The notes: generated by a model not told the origin, from the letters alone. Numbered from the stretch's first letter, positions 20,342 to 30,814 are shown. The stretch: DNA of 64,000 bases from Streptomyces chrestomyceticus JCM 4735 (GCF_003865135.1 NZ_BHZC01000001.1:2170001-2234000); one strand, 5' to 3'. Program-made: numbers and translations.

Positions 20342-20701
20342 CTACCCCATCGACAGCCTCGCCCGGACCAGCGTCACGACTTCGTCGTCCGTGAGGCCGA
20401 GGGTGCGGGCCTCGGCCACCAGTTGGCCCACCTGCTCGGTGAGACGCACCCGGGCCGGGGAGGCGTCGCCGGTCACCACGGCGCCCCGGCCGCGCCGGAG
20501 TTCGATCAGTCCCTCGTCCTTCAGCCGCTGGTAACCGCGCAGCACCGTATGGACGTTGACGCCCAGGGACTCGGCGACCGCACGGGCCGCGGGCAGCCGT
20601 TCGCCGGACCGCACGGTGCCCTCGGCGAGCGCGCCGCGTACCGAGGCGGCGATCTGGTCGCCGAGCGGGACCGGGGAGGTGTGGTCGACACGGAAGAGCA
20701 C
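20342..20701 (-). CDS. GntR-family (YtrA subfamily) transcriptional regulator
   Basis: Short GntR protein of 119 aa: winged HTH (PVPLGDQIAASVRGALAEG, RLPAARAVAESLGVNVHTVLRGYQRL, quoted in parts) with only a small C-terminal helical dimerisation tail, the length typical of the YtrA subfamily that controls membrane-transport or membrane-stress operons. The GTG at 20701 follows AAGGAGG and is 1 nt after the stop of the DUF1648 gene, so the two are cotranscribed. The palindrome 21761-21783 ahead of the operon is its likely operator. Confidence 0.9.
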   Translation of the reverse strand: MLFRVDHTSPVPLGDQIAASVRGALAEGTVRSGERLPAARAVAESLGVNVHTVLRGYQRLKDEGLIELRRGRGAVVTGDASPARVRLTEQVGQLVAEARTLGLTDDEVVTLVRARLSMG

Positions 20702-20702
20702 G

Positions 20703-21761
20703 TCAGCCTCCTTGGCCGGAGCCGGAGCCGGAGCCGGGGCCGGGGCCCGAGCCGGTCGTGTGGGTCCTGGCCGCGAGCGCGTTCAGGAGCGCCGCCGCGG
20801 TGGCCGCGTCGTCGACGGTCACCAAGAACACACGGCCGTTCGTCAGCCGCAGCGCCAGGGCCTCGCCGGCGCGCAGCACGATGCCACTGCGCCCGGACCG
20901 TATCCGGTACCCCCAGCCGCCGAAGTCGACCAGCGGACTGACCCGCTGGACACCCGCTTCGGCCACCCGGGCGACGGGAATGCGCAGGCGGGGACGCGAC
21001 ACCACGGACGAGGCGACGGTCAGCCCCTGGTGGTCGACGGTGACCCGTACCCCCGCGAACGCGACACAGAGCAGACACACGACGGCGAAGACGGCCGCCC
21101 CTGCCCAGCTCCCCGAGACACCGATGAACACCCCCGCGACCAGGAGCCCGGGGCCGAGGACGAGCAGGGCGGGCGAGCCGACGGTCCGCGACCAGCTCGC
21201 CCGCTCGCCGTCCCCGAGCGCGAGGGCCGGCGTACTCCGCGACGGCCCGGCCACCTTGTCCGCCCGTACCCGGTCGGGTCCGGCACACAGCCACCCCACG
21301 GCCCCGCTGAGCACTGCCACCCCCAGGGCCATGACCAGGTACGTCATCGGGAACCGGACCGCCGACGCGTCGTCGGCGTCCGCGTTCACCAGCAGGTTCG
21401 ACACCCCCAGACAGCCGAACAGGCCCGCCAGTCCGTAGCCCGTGCCGATCGCCCAGCGCAGGGCGCCCGCCGCTTCGTCGCGGTGCACCAGTACGCCGAT
21501 GACGGCACCGAAGACGAGTGGCACCACCGCCCACGTCATGAGGAAATCGGAGGCGGCGGCGACACCGTCACCGGTGCCGTCGGCGGTGAAGTGCACGGCC
21601 AGCGGATCGGGCATCCGGTCGCGCAGGGTCCAGAAGACCGTGGCGACGGCCGCGAAGGCGAGGAGGAACGGCAGTACGGCGATCAGCGCCCGCCAGGGGC
21701 GACGGGCATCGGGCGGCCCGAGGGCGGGTCCGGCATGCGCGGCATTCATGAGCACCCCCAT
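20703..21761 (-). CDS. DUF1648 multi-pass membrane protein
   Basis: Integral membrane protein of about 352 aa with six or so hydrophobic helices and the DUF1648 block DPLAVHFTADGTGDG early on; a PH-like segment (VTVDHQGLTVASSVVSRPRLRIPVARV, in parts) follows the last helix and the extreme C-terminus is a GPGSGSGSG low-complexity tail encoded by a 6-bp tandem repeat. Function of the family is unknown. I place the start at the ATG at 21759-21761 because the -10-like TATTAC lies 11-16 nt before it and no ribosome site exists for the ATG at 21749; this predicts a leaderless message. It forms an operon with the GntR regulator. Confidence 0.8.
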   Translation of the reverse strand: MGVLMNAAHAGPALGPPDARRPWRALIAVLPFLLAFAAVATVFWTLRDRMPDPLAVHFTADGTGDGVAAASDFLMTWAVVPLVFGAVIGVLVHRDEAAGALRWAIGTGYGLAGLFGCLGVSNLLVNADADDASAVRFPMTYLVMALGVAVLSGAVGWLCAGPDRVRADKVAGPSRSTPALALGDGERASWSRTVGSPALLVLGPGLLVAGVFIGVSGSWAGAAVFAVVCLLCVAFAGVRVTVDHQGLTVASSVVSRPRLRIPVARVAEAGVQRVSPLVDFGGWGYRIRSGRSGIVLRAGEALALRLTNGRVFLVTVDDAATAAALLNALAARTHTTGSGPGPGSGSGSGQGG

Positions 21762-21783
21762 TGTTCGCGTAGTAATAGAACAA
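21761..21783 (-). promoter_or_regulatory. Palindromic operator over the DUF1648-gntR promoter
   Basis: TTGTTC (21761-21766) and GAACAA (21778-21783) are inverted with an 11-nt spacer that contains the -10-like TATTAC on the minus strand. Binding by the operon's own GntR protein would block transcription; the site abuts the predicted leaderless ATG. Confidence 0.55.
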
Positions 21784-21850
21784 CCATAGAGCAGCCCTTC
21801 CTTCACCCCCGACTACTCGCCGATCTCATATCTGAGATACCGTCTTCCTC

Positions 21851-23378
21851 ATGGCAGACGACTACCTCGTACGTATCGGCAGGCTCATCCGCGACGCGCG
21901 GCAGCATCGGGGCTGGACGCAGACGCAGCTCGCGGAGGCGCTCGGCACGAGCCAGAGCGCGGTCAACCGCATCGAACGCGGTAACCAGAACATCAGCCTT
22001 GAGATGATCGCGAGGATCGGCGAGGCCCTGGACAGTGAAATCGTCTCGCTCGGGTACGCGGGACCCATGCACCTTCGCGTCGTCGGCGGCCGACGCCTGT
22101 CCGGCAGCATCGACGTCAAGACGAGCAAGAACGCGTGCGTGGCGCTGCTGTGCGCCACGCTCCTCAACGCGGGCCGCACCACCCTGCGCAGGGTGGCCCG
22201 TATCGAGGAGGTCTACCGGATCCTGGAGGTGCTGGGCAGCATCGGCGTCCGCACCCGCTGGATCAACGACGGCAACGACCTGGAGATCGTGCCGCCGGCC
22301 GAACTCGACCTGGACGCCATGGACACGGAGGCGGCGCGCCGCACCCGTAGCGTCATCATGTTCCTCGGTCCGCTGCTGCACCGCATGGACCACTTCAAGA
22401 TCCCGTACGCGGGCGGCTGCGACCTCGGCACCCGGACGATCACGCCGCACATGACGGCGCTGCGCCACTTCGGCCTGGAGATCACCGCCACCGAGGGCAC
22501 CTACCACGCCGACGTGGACCGCTCCATCTCCCCAAGCGCGCGATCGTGCTGACCGAGCGCGGGGACACCGTCACCGAGAACGCGCTGCTGGCCGCGGCCC
22601 GCCACGACGGCGTCACCGTCATCCGCAACGCCTCCTCCAACTACATGGTCCAGGACCTGTGCTTCTTCCTGGAGGAGCTGGGCGTACGGGTCGAGGGCGT
22701 CGGCACCACCACGCTGACCGTGCACGGCGTCGCGCGCATCGACCGCGACGTGGACTACGCGCCGTCCGAGGACCCGGTCGAGGCGATGAGCCTGCTGGCG
22801 GCCGCCGTCGTCACCGAGTCCGAACTGACCATCCGCCGCGTCCCGGTCGAGTTCCTGGAGATCGAACTCGCCGTCCTGGAGGAGATGGGCCTCAACCACG
22901 AACGCAGCGCGGAGTACGCCGCCGACAACGGCCGCACCCGCCTCATCGACCTGACGGTCCGCCCCTCCAAGCTCCAGGCCCCCTGGACAAGATCCACCCC
23001 ATGCCGTTCCCCGGCCTGAACATCGACAACGTCCCGTTCTTCGCGGCCATCGCGGCCAGCGCCCAGGGCCAGACCCTGATCCACGACTGGGTCTACGACA
23101 ACCGCGCCATCTACCTCACCGACCTCAACCGCCTCGGCGCCCAGGTCAAACTCCTCGACCCGCACCGCGTCCTCGTCGACGGCCCCACCCGCTGGCGCTC
23201 CGCCGAAATGATGTGCCCCCCGGCCCTGCGCCCCGCGGTGGTCATCCTCCTGGCCATGATGGCGGCCGAGGGCACGTCGGTGCTACGCAACGTCTATGTC
23301 ATCAACCGGGGTTACGAGGACCTGGCGGAACGGCTGAACTCGATCGGGGCGCAGATCGAGATCTTCCGGGACATCTGA
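21851..23378 (+). pseudogene. murA: HTH-MurA fusion (UDP-GlcNAc 1-carboxyvinyltransferase paralog), two frameshifts
   Basis: One gene of about 510 codons read in three frames. Residues 1-70 are an XRE/Cro HTH (RIGRLIRDARQHRGWTQTQ, GTSQSAVNRIERG); the rest is a MurA-like enolpyruvyl transferase that would add PEP to UDP-GlcNAc for peptidoglycan. MurA landmarks persist: SKNA loop, the Cys of AGGCDLG (position of the fosfomycin-target Cys), NIDN for the catalytic Asp, and VINRGYEDL. The frame breaks at about 22537-22541 (CCCC) and 22977-22982 (CCCCC); adding one C at each restores a continuous protein. Both are homopolymer deletions, so sequencing error is as likely as real decay. HTH-fused MurA paralogs beside acnA are known to me from other streptomycetes. 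Confidence 0.85.
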
Positions 23379-23727
23379 TGGAGCGGATGCCGCCGCGTCC
23401 TGCCTGAGCTGCGCGAAGCAGACATTGGAGGAGATGCGGCGGCACCTATGGGGTCTCTCTGGGACTTTGGCCCAGGACCGGGCTGTTCCCGGTCGCCCAG
23501 GTCACAGAAGACACGTCGCTGACAGCGAGGCCAGGAGGTGGAGGCACCGCACTTCACGCCATGGGGCCCAAGTCGTAGGATTTCCCGATCAGGGGGATCG
23601 GCGGGACTGGAGCAGCCGAAGGGCACCACTCTCTCGGGAGCGGCTTTGCCCTGGGCTTGTGCAACTCCATCAGGGCACGTCGCTTCTCGTAGGCCCCAGC
23701 GAGAGATCACGAGCAGCTAGGACGAGT
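23379..23727. other. 349-bp gap, no gene seen
   Basis: I see no convincing ORF, tRNA or terminator in this stretch. It marks the left edge of the accessory island, between the conserved murA-like gene and the large helicase. Several short CCC/GGG inverted repeats occur (for example around 23458-23500) but none is a clear terminator. Confidence 0.5.
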
Positions 23728-26700
23728 GTGGCAAACCCGAGTGCTTTTAGCGACGGCGAAGAGCTGGAACGGTTCAAAGCGATCTTGGCCAACTGGCGGA
23801 CATCGCTCGTCGATCTGAGTGGCCGCAACCGGCTCCTCAACTTCAGGCACACCAAGGCAACCACCCTGGAGATCGCGCATCCGTCGGCCGAGGAACTCAT
23901 CGAGGGCCTGGAACGCGGCTTGGACTTCGCGCCGCTGCCCGACGAGGAACCCGACGCCCAGGACTCCGACGGGGCCAAGGCGCAAACACGATTCGCCGAA
24001 CGGCGTGGCACCGCGTATGGGATCGTCACCCAGAAGACGACGGGTCCGGCGCTTCTGCGTGCGCTGACACGCCTGCGCAGCAAGTCCACCCAGCTCTTCA
24101 ACGACTACGGTCTGTGGACTCTCCAGTTGGGCGTCGGCGTCCTCCGCTGGCACGAGGACGGCGCATTGACGAGCAGCGATGCGCCGATCCTTCTCCTTCC
24201 CGTGCGTATCGAGCGGTTGAGCAACGGGCGTGTCCGCCTGGTGGTCAACGACGACGAGGAACCGCGTCTCAACCCCGCGCTCAGGGTCAAACTGGAGCAG
24301 TTCTACATCGACTGGTCGCCCGTCACGGAACAGGATCCGACAGACCTCAAAGCCGTGATCGACGCGGTCACCACGGCAGTGGCGGGGAAACCGGGCTGGC
24401 AGGTTTCGAAGCGCGTGGTGCTGGCGCTCTTCGCCTCCCACAAGGAGTCGATGTATCAGGACTTGCTGGACAACGAGGCCCGCATCCTGAACAGCGATCT
24501 CGTACGGGCAGTGGCGCTCGGCCCCAAGGCAGGACTTCCGTCGGACCGCTTCGACTTCGAAGAGATCGACGCCGACCGGATCGACGAGCTCGCTCCGCCG
24601 GAGGAGAGCCCGCTCGTCCTCGATGCCGATGCGTCGCAGCGTCAGGCCGTCGCGGCCGCTGTCGCCGGGCAGTCCTTCGTACTCGACGGCCCACCGGGTA
24701 CAGGCAAGAGCCAGACGATCACCAACATGATCGCCGGCCTGATGCACGCGGGCCGCAGCGTACTGTTCGTCAGTGAAAAGGCCGCCGCACTCGACGTGGT
24801 GCTGGATCGGCTGAAGTCCGTCGGACTCGACTCGTACGCCCTGCCTCTGCACAGCCACAACACCAGCCGCCGAGCCGTCGCTCAGGAGCTGGGAAAGGCT
24901 CTGGAGGAGGAGCCGCGAGCCCCACGGCTCTCCCAGGAGGCGGTCGCCCGGGCCCGCGCGGCGCGCGAGGCCCTCAGCGCCTACGCCGAGGCGATGAATG
25001 AGATCAGCCAGCCGCTCGGCCGAAGCCTGCACGATGTCATCGGCAGGGTTGGGCAACTGTCCGAGGCTCACGTGGCGTTCCTGGCTTCGGAGGCGGACGG
25101 CAGCGCCCGGAAGCAGAAGGTGTTCGACGCCGCAGCAATCAGCCGACAGGACCTGCACCTCGTCATCGAGGCGACGAAAGCCATTGCCGGTGCCTGGCAG
25201 GCGGTCGCCGATCCTTCTTTTCCTTGGCGGGACCTGAAGGCCGGAAGTCCTCATCCCCGTCCGGCGCTCGATCAGGCCATGGCCGCACGGGACGGGCTCG
25301 TCGCGACGGTGGCGCGTTACCAGGATCTCTCGGAAGACGGGAAGCCGATCGAGGCGGAGGACGGCGTCCGCCGGCTCATCAAGCTCCTCACGCTGATCGA
25401 GTCACGCCGCCCGGTGCCCGAAACATGGCTGACCGCTGCTGACTTCGCCGACACGGTGGAGAACCCGGTCGATGACTTCGCCTCCGCTTTGAAGAAGGTG
25501 GTCAGGGCGCAGGCCACGGCCTGCGCCCTGGCAGGGAGCCGCTGGGAGGAACTGTCACCACGGCTCACCCCCGTGCCGAGCGAAGCCGAGCGTGCCTTGG
25601 CCATACTCTCTCCGGCCGGTATCGATCCCTCCGAGCTGTCGGAGCCCCGCGCAATCGAGCTGGCCCACGAGTTCGAGAAGACGGCGGACAGTCTTGAGCG
25701 TACGCACCGCGGCCTCACCGAGATCGCGCAGCGGCTGGGGCTGAACATCCCGGACAGCGCTGCGGCAGCGGAAGAACTCTGCGATGTCGTCGCACTGGCC
25801 GGAGCCGAGCACCGGCCCCTCGAGCTGTGGCTCGTACCCGGAGGAGCATCCAAAGCGGACAGAGCGGCGGTGAACGTCGTCGCCGACGGTCTGCGCGCCT
25901 TCTTCGCCCGGCGTGACACGGTTCTGGCCGCCCATGCACGCGCGACCGCAGAGGCCGGGCCCGGCTGGGCCTCGATCTCCGCCACGATCGACATGGAACC
26001 GTCGGCGTCCGAGCAGGACCTTGCCGGTCTGGAGCCGTCCGGCTTGAACCTGAGCCCTCTGACACGTTCACAGGCCGCAGAGATCTCCGATGCGTTCGCG
26101 AGCCTGGGGGCGACCCTCGAATCGGCCGAGCAGCATGCCGCAGCCACGGCCCGACTTCTCGGACGTGACCGGCCGAGGAACACACAGGAAGCCGAGGAGC
26201 TGATCGCCCTCGTGCAGTTGGCCACGGCCTCGCACCGGATGCTGGACACGTGGCTCGATCCTCAGGTGATGTCTCAGGTACGGGAGGCCTGCGCGGAGAT
26301 CACCGAAGCCGCATGCCGGCTCGCTGAGGCCGAGCAGGCCGCGCAGGACATCTTCCGGCCCGAGACCGCCGTCTCCCCCGGGCTGCCGGACCTGATAGGC
26401 CGCTTGTCCGAAGGCTCACGCGGAATCGGCGGTCTGTTGTCCAGCGCTGTGCGCGCAGACCGCAAGGCACTTGGGGCATTGACGATCGCGGGCTCGTGGC
26501 GCAGTGAGCTGTACGCCCGGTTGCCGCTCGCTCTGGCCTGGCACACCGCTCACGACCGCCTGCGGACTCTCGCCCGTACGCACACCGCTCTTCTCGGCCC
26601 CTACACGGGGACGGATCTGCCCGACGTGCCTGCCTTGGAGGCGGCACTGGCGCACGCCGGCTCCGTGCACCGGCTCGCGCCGGACACGGTCCTGGACCCG

Positions 26701-29700
26701 CACCATCGCGGTCTGATTGCTGCCCAGGTCGCGGACGGTCGCGTCCCGGCCCCGGAATTGCTGGAGCACTGTAGTGCCCTGAGCGAGAACCTGAACACCT
26801 GGCGGCAGGCCTTGACACGCCCCCGCCTTACGGCCGTCGCGGACGATCTCGCCAAGTGCTCTCTTGCCGACGCCGCCCGCTGGCTCCACGACCACCTGGA
26901 TCCGCTCGCTCGGGCCGTCGACGTCATCGATACGGTCGCCTCCATCGGCGGTCGCGACGACGGTCCTGATTTCGCGTACACGCTTGCAGGCGCTCGGGCG
27001 GCGATTGGCGCCGCACAGGAGAGCCAGCGAGAGGCCGCCGGGTTCGCGGCCGAGGAGGACACTCACCGTCGCCTGTGCGGTTCCTGGTACCAGGGACTGG
27101 ACACCGATCCCGCCGAGCTGCGTGCGCATTCTTTCGACGCAGCGCAGGGACCGAGCGACATCCTCGAACTCCTGCACCGGGCCTGGGTCCGCCACGAATC
27201 CACCCTGGGCGCCTGCGCCGATGAGGAGCAGCGCAAGCTGCTCGGTCGGTACGCGCTCGACGGCGGTGCCGACACCGCCGCGCTGCAGGACGCCCTGGAA
27301 GCCGCGCACACCGTGGAACAGCTGGCACCGGACACCCTCACCGATCCCGCACGTCGGGCACGTCTTATCGCCTTCCTCGCGGACGAACGTCCCGTTCCGC
27401 ACGCCGTTGTGCGACGGACGGAGCCGCAGCTCCGTACCGACCTGCACAACTGGCGGGAGTACGCCGGTCAGCCGCACCTCGCAGCCGCAGGCGAACGTCT
27501 GCTCGCCGGCCCGCTGCACGACGCGGCGCGCTGGCTGCGTGCCCACGTCGAACCCTTCGAGGACGCGGCCGACCTTCTCCACGCTGTGGCGCGCGTCGCC
27601 GACACCGCTGTCGGCGTCGACAGTGAACTGTCTCTCTCGCAGGCTCGCCAGGCAGTGACGGCAGTGGTCGACGCGCGGGCAGCCACTACACGGTTCGCCG
27701 AGGGCGCCCCACGTCACGATGAGCTGCTCGGTGACCTCTACCAGGGCACAGCGACCGACAAGGGAGCTGTACTCGACGCTCTGGACTGGGCCCAGCAGGT
27801 ACGCCGGACAGCACACGGAGGCCACGGAGCGCCTCTGGCCGCCCCAGCAGCCCGGCTGATGCTGGACGCCCCCGCCGACACGTCCGTGGCCGACCGCCAC
27901 GACGACTGGCAGCGCCAGCGGGACAACCTCGTCGCCCACTTCGACGTGCAACGCGGCCGTCTTCTGCAGCGCGAGCTCCGGGAGTCGCTGCCCGCTGCTG
28001 TGACCTGCCTGTCCCGGCTGGACAGTGACCCCTTCGGCCCCGAGGCATGGACCACGTGCTCCGAGGCACTCCAGCAATTGCGACGGTACGGCCTGGACGG
28101 GCTGCCCTCCCAGCTCGCGCAGCGCGGCGTGTCCGCGGCCGACTTCCCCGCTTCCGTCGAACGCGCGGTCCTCACTGCCTGGATTGAGCGACGCTTCGGA
28201 CTCGACGCCCGGCTCAAACCCATGCGTGCGGCGGACCGCGATCAGCTCGTCGAGCGATTCCGAGACGCGGATCGCGCCCTTGTGGAGGCTGCCCACGCCG
28301 AGGTCATCGCGGCATGCAATGCCCGCCGCCCGCGCCGAACCAACATCGGCCCCGCATCTGAGTTGCGCCGACAGTCGCAACTGAAGCGCCGTCACAAGCC
28401 GGTACGACAAATACTGGGCGAGACACGGGACGTCGTGCAGCTCATCAAGCCCTGCTTCATGATGAGTCCCCTGACGGTCAGCCAGTTCCTGCCCGCGGAT
28501 TTCCGCTTCGATGTCGTCATCTTCGACGAGGCGTCCCAGGTACTGCCGCAGGACGCGGTGAACTCCGTCTACCGCGGCAGCGCGCTCATCGTGGCAGGCG
28601 ACCAGAAGCAGCTACCGCCGACCTCGTTCTTCAGCACAGGCGGCGAAGGCGACGATGATGACGAATGGGACGAGGAGGCCACAGACAACTTCGAGTCCGT
28701 GCTCGACGCCTGCAAGGCCAGCGGCGTGCTGCACGGCCTGCCGCTGCGATGGCACTACCGAAGCCGCCACGAGAACCTCATCGCCTTCAGCAACAACGAC
28801 TTCTACGACAACACCATGGTGACCTTTCCGGGCGCTTACGAGCAGAGCCCGGACCTCGGCGTCGCTTTCTTCAAGGCCGACGGTGTCTACGACCGGGGCG
28901 GTCGAAGCAACAACCCGGGCGAGGCGGCAGCGGTCGCGCAGCGCGTGATCCACCACTTCGCCACCAGGCCAGAGCTCAGCCTGGGTGTGGTCGCCCTGTC
29001 CAAGGCACAGGCGGAGGCCATCGAGGAAGCCGTCCAGAAGGCACGAACCACCCGGCCCGACCTCGATCGCTTCTTCACCGAAGATCGCCTCGGCGGCTTC
29101 TTCGTCAAGAACCTGGAAACTGTCCAGGGCGACGAGCGCGATGTCATCATCCTGTCCGTCGGCTATGGTCCGGACCACCGAGGCAAGCTGCTCTCGACGT
29201 TCGGCCCCATCAACAGGGACGGCGGCTGGCGCCGTCTCAACGTCGCCGTGACCCGCGCCAGGCGACGCATGGAGGTCGTCGCCTCCTTCCATGGCTCCGA
29301 GCTGGCCGACAGCACCAACAAGAGCGTCCAGCACCTGAAGCGCTACCTCCAGTACGCCGAGCGCGGCCCCCACATCCTGGAGACGGCTGCGGCCGACCCG
29401 GACGCCGCGCCGGAGAGCCCCTTCGAGGAAGAGGTCCTGGGCGTCCTGCGCGACTGGGGCTACTCCGTACAGCCCCAGGTCGGCGTCGCCGGTTTCCGCA
29501 TCGACATGGCGATACGGCACCCCGCCGCCCCAGGCAGCTACGCCCTCGGCATCGAATGCGACGGCGTCATGTACCACTCCTCGCGCGCGGCCCGCGACCG
29601 CGACCGGCTGCGGGAGGCCGTACTACGTGACCTCGGCTGGAAGCTGCACCGCATCTGGGGCACGGATTGGTACCGCAACCGCCAGGACGCGATGGCGCGC

Positions 29701-30453
29701 CTGCGCGCCGCGGTGGAGGAGGCGTGTGCACAGGATCCGTTTCATGTGATGCCGGATGAGCCGGTCAGTGAGGGGACGCCTGCGGAGGGATTCGCCGCAC
29801 AGGAGACGGCGGTGGACATGGGGTCGGCGGTGACGTTCGTGGCGGTGAACGACGGTCCGCCGGCGTGGAGCCGGGAGTACGAGGAAGTCACCGACGCTCA
29901 ACTGGTCAACCTGCGAGTCACGTCCGCCGAGCGTCGCTGCATGCGGGATCGGGGGCTGCAGGACCCGGAAGCCGTGGGAGTCGTCGCCGACGTCGCCCTC
30001 TCCGTGATCAAGGTTGAGGGCCCGATGACGGAGGACCTGGTGGTTATCCGGGTCCGTTCTGCGTGGGGTATCTCGAGGGCGGGCGTGGTGGTGCGGGACT
30101 CGGTTCGTCGAGCGCTGCGAAAAATCCATTCCGCGGGCCAGACCATACGAGTCGGCGAAGCGTTTGACGTTCCCGGCCGGGAGCTGGCCTTCGCTCGCAC
30201 TCCGACATCGACCGTGGCGCGCAAAGTCGGGCAGATCCCATCGGTCGAGCGGCGCCTCGTCGTGGGGCACGTCGTCGAGGAAAGTCCGGGCGTCCACCGA
30301 GAGGAGCTGCTCCGTGAGGTCGCGCGCTTCTTCGGGTGGACACGGCTGGGCCCTGATATCAGGGATGCGCTCACGAGCGATGTGGACGAGCTCGTCGCGA
30401 AGGGGGTGGTTCGTGAAGCCGACGGCTCCCTGATGCCCGCGGACGGTGACTGA
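23728..30453 (+). CDS. DUF4011-helicase-Vsr-like nuclease-DUF3320 defence-type protein
   Basis: Giant cytoplasmic protein of 2241 aa. An N-terminal DUF4011 region (ANWRTSLVDLSGRNRLLNF) precedes a split superfamily 1 helicase: Walker A GPPGTGKSQTITN at about residue 321, then an unusually long helical insert (roughly 420-1530), then DEAS in VVIFDEASQVLPQDAV near 1597, GDQKQLPPTSFF, VQGDERDVIILSVGYG and VAVTRARRRMEVV near 1840. A Vsr/MTES_1575-type endonuclease follows (about 1898-2000; FEEEVLGVLRDWGYSV, IECDGVMYHSS) and DUF3320 ends the protein (about 2100-2241). This order matches a single-gene anti-phage system reported as Hhe by my recollection. GTG at 23728 has AGGA 5 nt upstream and starts just before DUF4011. 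Confidence 0.88.
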   Translation: MANPSAFSDGEELERFKAILANWRTSLVDLSGRNRLLNFRHTKATTLEIAHPSAEELIEGLERGLDFAPLPDEEPDAQDSDGAKAQTRFAERRGTAYGIVTQKTTGPALLRALTRLRSKSTQLFNDYGLWTLQLGVGVLRWHEDGALTSSDAPILLLPVRIERLSNGRVRLVVNDDEEPRLNPALRVKLEQFYIDWSPVTEQDPTDLKAVIDAVTTAVAGKPGWQVSKRVVLALFASHKESMYQDLLDNEARILNSDLVRAVALGPKAGLPSDRFDFEEIDADRIDELAPPEESPLVLDADASQRQAVAAAVAGQSFVLDGPPGTGKSQTITNMIAGLMHAGRSVLFVSEKAAALDVVLDRLKSVGLDSYALPLHSHNTSRRAVAQELGKALEEEPRAPRLSQEAVARARAAREALSAYAEAMNEISQPLGRSLHDVIGRVGQLSEAHVAFLASEADGSARKQKVFDAAAISRQDLHLVIEATKAIAGAWQAVADPSFPWRDLKAGSPHPRPALDQAMAARDGLVATVARYQDLSEDGKPIEAEDGVRRLIKLLTLIESRRPVPETWLTAADFADTVENPVDDFASALKKVVRAQATACALAGSRWEELSPRLTPVPSEAERALAILSPAGIDPSELSEPRAIELAHEFEKTADSLERTHRGLTEIAQRLGLNIPDSAAAAEELCDVVALAGAEHRPLELWLVPGGASKADRAAVNVVADGLRAFFARRDTVLAAHARATAEAGPGWASISATIDMEPSASEQDLAGLEPSGLNLSPLTRSQAAEISDAFASLGATLESAEQHAAATARLLGRDRPRNTQEAEELIALVQLATASHRMLDTWLDPQVMSQVREACAEITEAACRLAEAEQAAQDIFRPETAVSPGLPDLIGRLSEGSRGIGGLLSSAVRADRKALGALTIAGSWRSELYARLPLALAWHTAHDRLRTLARTHTALLGPYTGTDLPDVPALEAALAHAGSVHRLAPDTVLDPHHRGLIAAQVADGRVPAPELLEHCSALSENLNTWRQALTRPRLTAVADDLAKCSLADAARWLHDHLDPLARAVDVIDTVASIGGRDDGPDFAYTLAGARAAIGAAQESQREAAGFAAEEDTHRRLCGSWYQGLDTDPAELRAHSFDAAQGPSDILELLHRAWVRHESTLGACADEEQRKLLGRYALDGGADTAALQDALEAAHTVEQLAPDTLTDPARRARLIAFLADERPVPHAVVRRTEPQLRTDLHNWREYAGQPHLAAAGERLLAGPLHDAARWLRAHVEPFEDAADLLHAVARVADTAVGVDSELSLSQARQAVTAVVDARAATTRFAEGAPRHDELLGDLYQGTATDKGAVLDALDWAQQVRRTAHGGHGAPLAAPAARLMLDAPADTSVADRHDDWQRQRDNLVAHFDVQRGRLLQRELRESLPAAVTCLSRLDSDPFGPEAWTTCSEALQQLRRYGLDGLPSQLAQRGVSAADFPASVERAVLTAWIERRFGLDARLKPMRAADRDQLVERFRDADRALVEAAHAEVIAACNARRPRRTNIGPASELRRQSQLKRRHKPVRQILGETRDVVQLIKPCFMMSPLTVSQFLPADFRFDVVIFDEASQVLPQDAVNSVYRGSALIVAGDQKQLPPTSFFSTGGEGDDDDEWDEEATDNFESVLDACKASGVLHGLPLRWHYRSRHENLIAFSNNDFYDNTMVTFPGAYEQSPDLGVAFFKADGVYDRGGRSNNPGEAAAVAQRVIHHFATRPELSLGVVALSKAQAEAIEEAVQKARTTRPDLDRFFTEDRLGGFFVKNLETVQGDERDVIILSVGYGPDHRGKLLSTFGPINRDGGWRRLNVAVTRARRRMEVVASFHGSELADSTNKSVQHLKRYLQYAERGPHILETAAADPDAAPESPFEEEVLGVLRDWGYSVQPQVGVAGFRIDMAIRHPAAPGSYALGIECDGVMYHSSRAARDRDRLREAVLRDLGWKLHRIWGTDWYRNRQDAMARLRAAVEEACAQDPFHVMPDEPVSEGTPAEGFAAQETAVDMGSAVTFVAVNDGPPAWSREYEEVTDAQLVNLRVTSAERRCMRDRGLQDPEAVGVVADVALSVIKVEGPMTEDLVVIRVRSAWGISRAGVVVRDSVRRALRKIHSAGQTIRVGEAFDVPGRELAFARTPTSTVARKVGQIPSVERRLVVGHVVEESPGVHREELLREVARFFGWTRLGPDIRDALTSDVDELVAKGVVREADGSLMPADGD

Positions 30454-30814
30454 GGCGTCATGGAGAGTGCCGTCGAGCGGCCTTGGGGTGCACTGCATGG
30501 CCCCGCCTGCGGGCCGGGGCTGTCCGCCATCGAACGGGCTCAGGCTGGCTGACCGTTGTACGACGAGGACGACGTCGGGCTGCTGACGTCCACCGCCGGG
30601 CCCGCAGCCTCAGTCTGCATCTTGGACGACATCCTCGATGTGCTGACCGTCCTTATCGCCGGGATACCGCCAGCCGTCCGTGATGTCCGATGACACCATC
30701 GGCTGGCCCCAACGCGCCCAGGTTCGGGGCGTGGAACCCAACGGGTGACGGGAAGCGCTCATCGGCCCTACCTTGGCGGTCTGTTCGCAGCTCGTCGAGG
30801 TGTAAACGGAGCTT
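30454..30814. other. 361-bp gap, no gene seen
   Basis: No ORF with coding character is visible between the helicase stop and the degraded gene at 30815. The last 30 bp hold a GGAG ribosome site for that gene. Confidence 0.5.

Noticed and set aside
23379..23727. Attachment site or tRNA at the left edge of the island
   Set aside because: No cloverleaf and no direct repeat that I could match at the right edge by eye.
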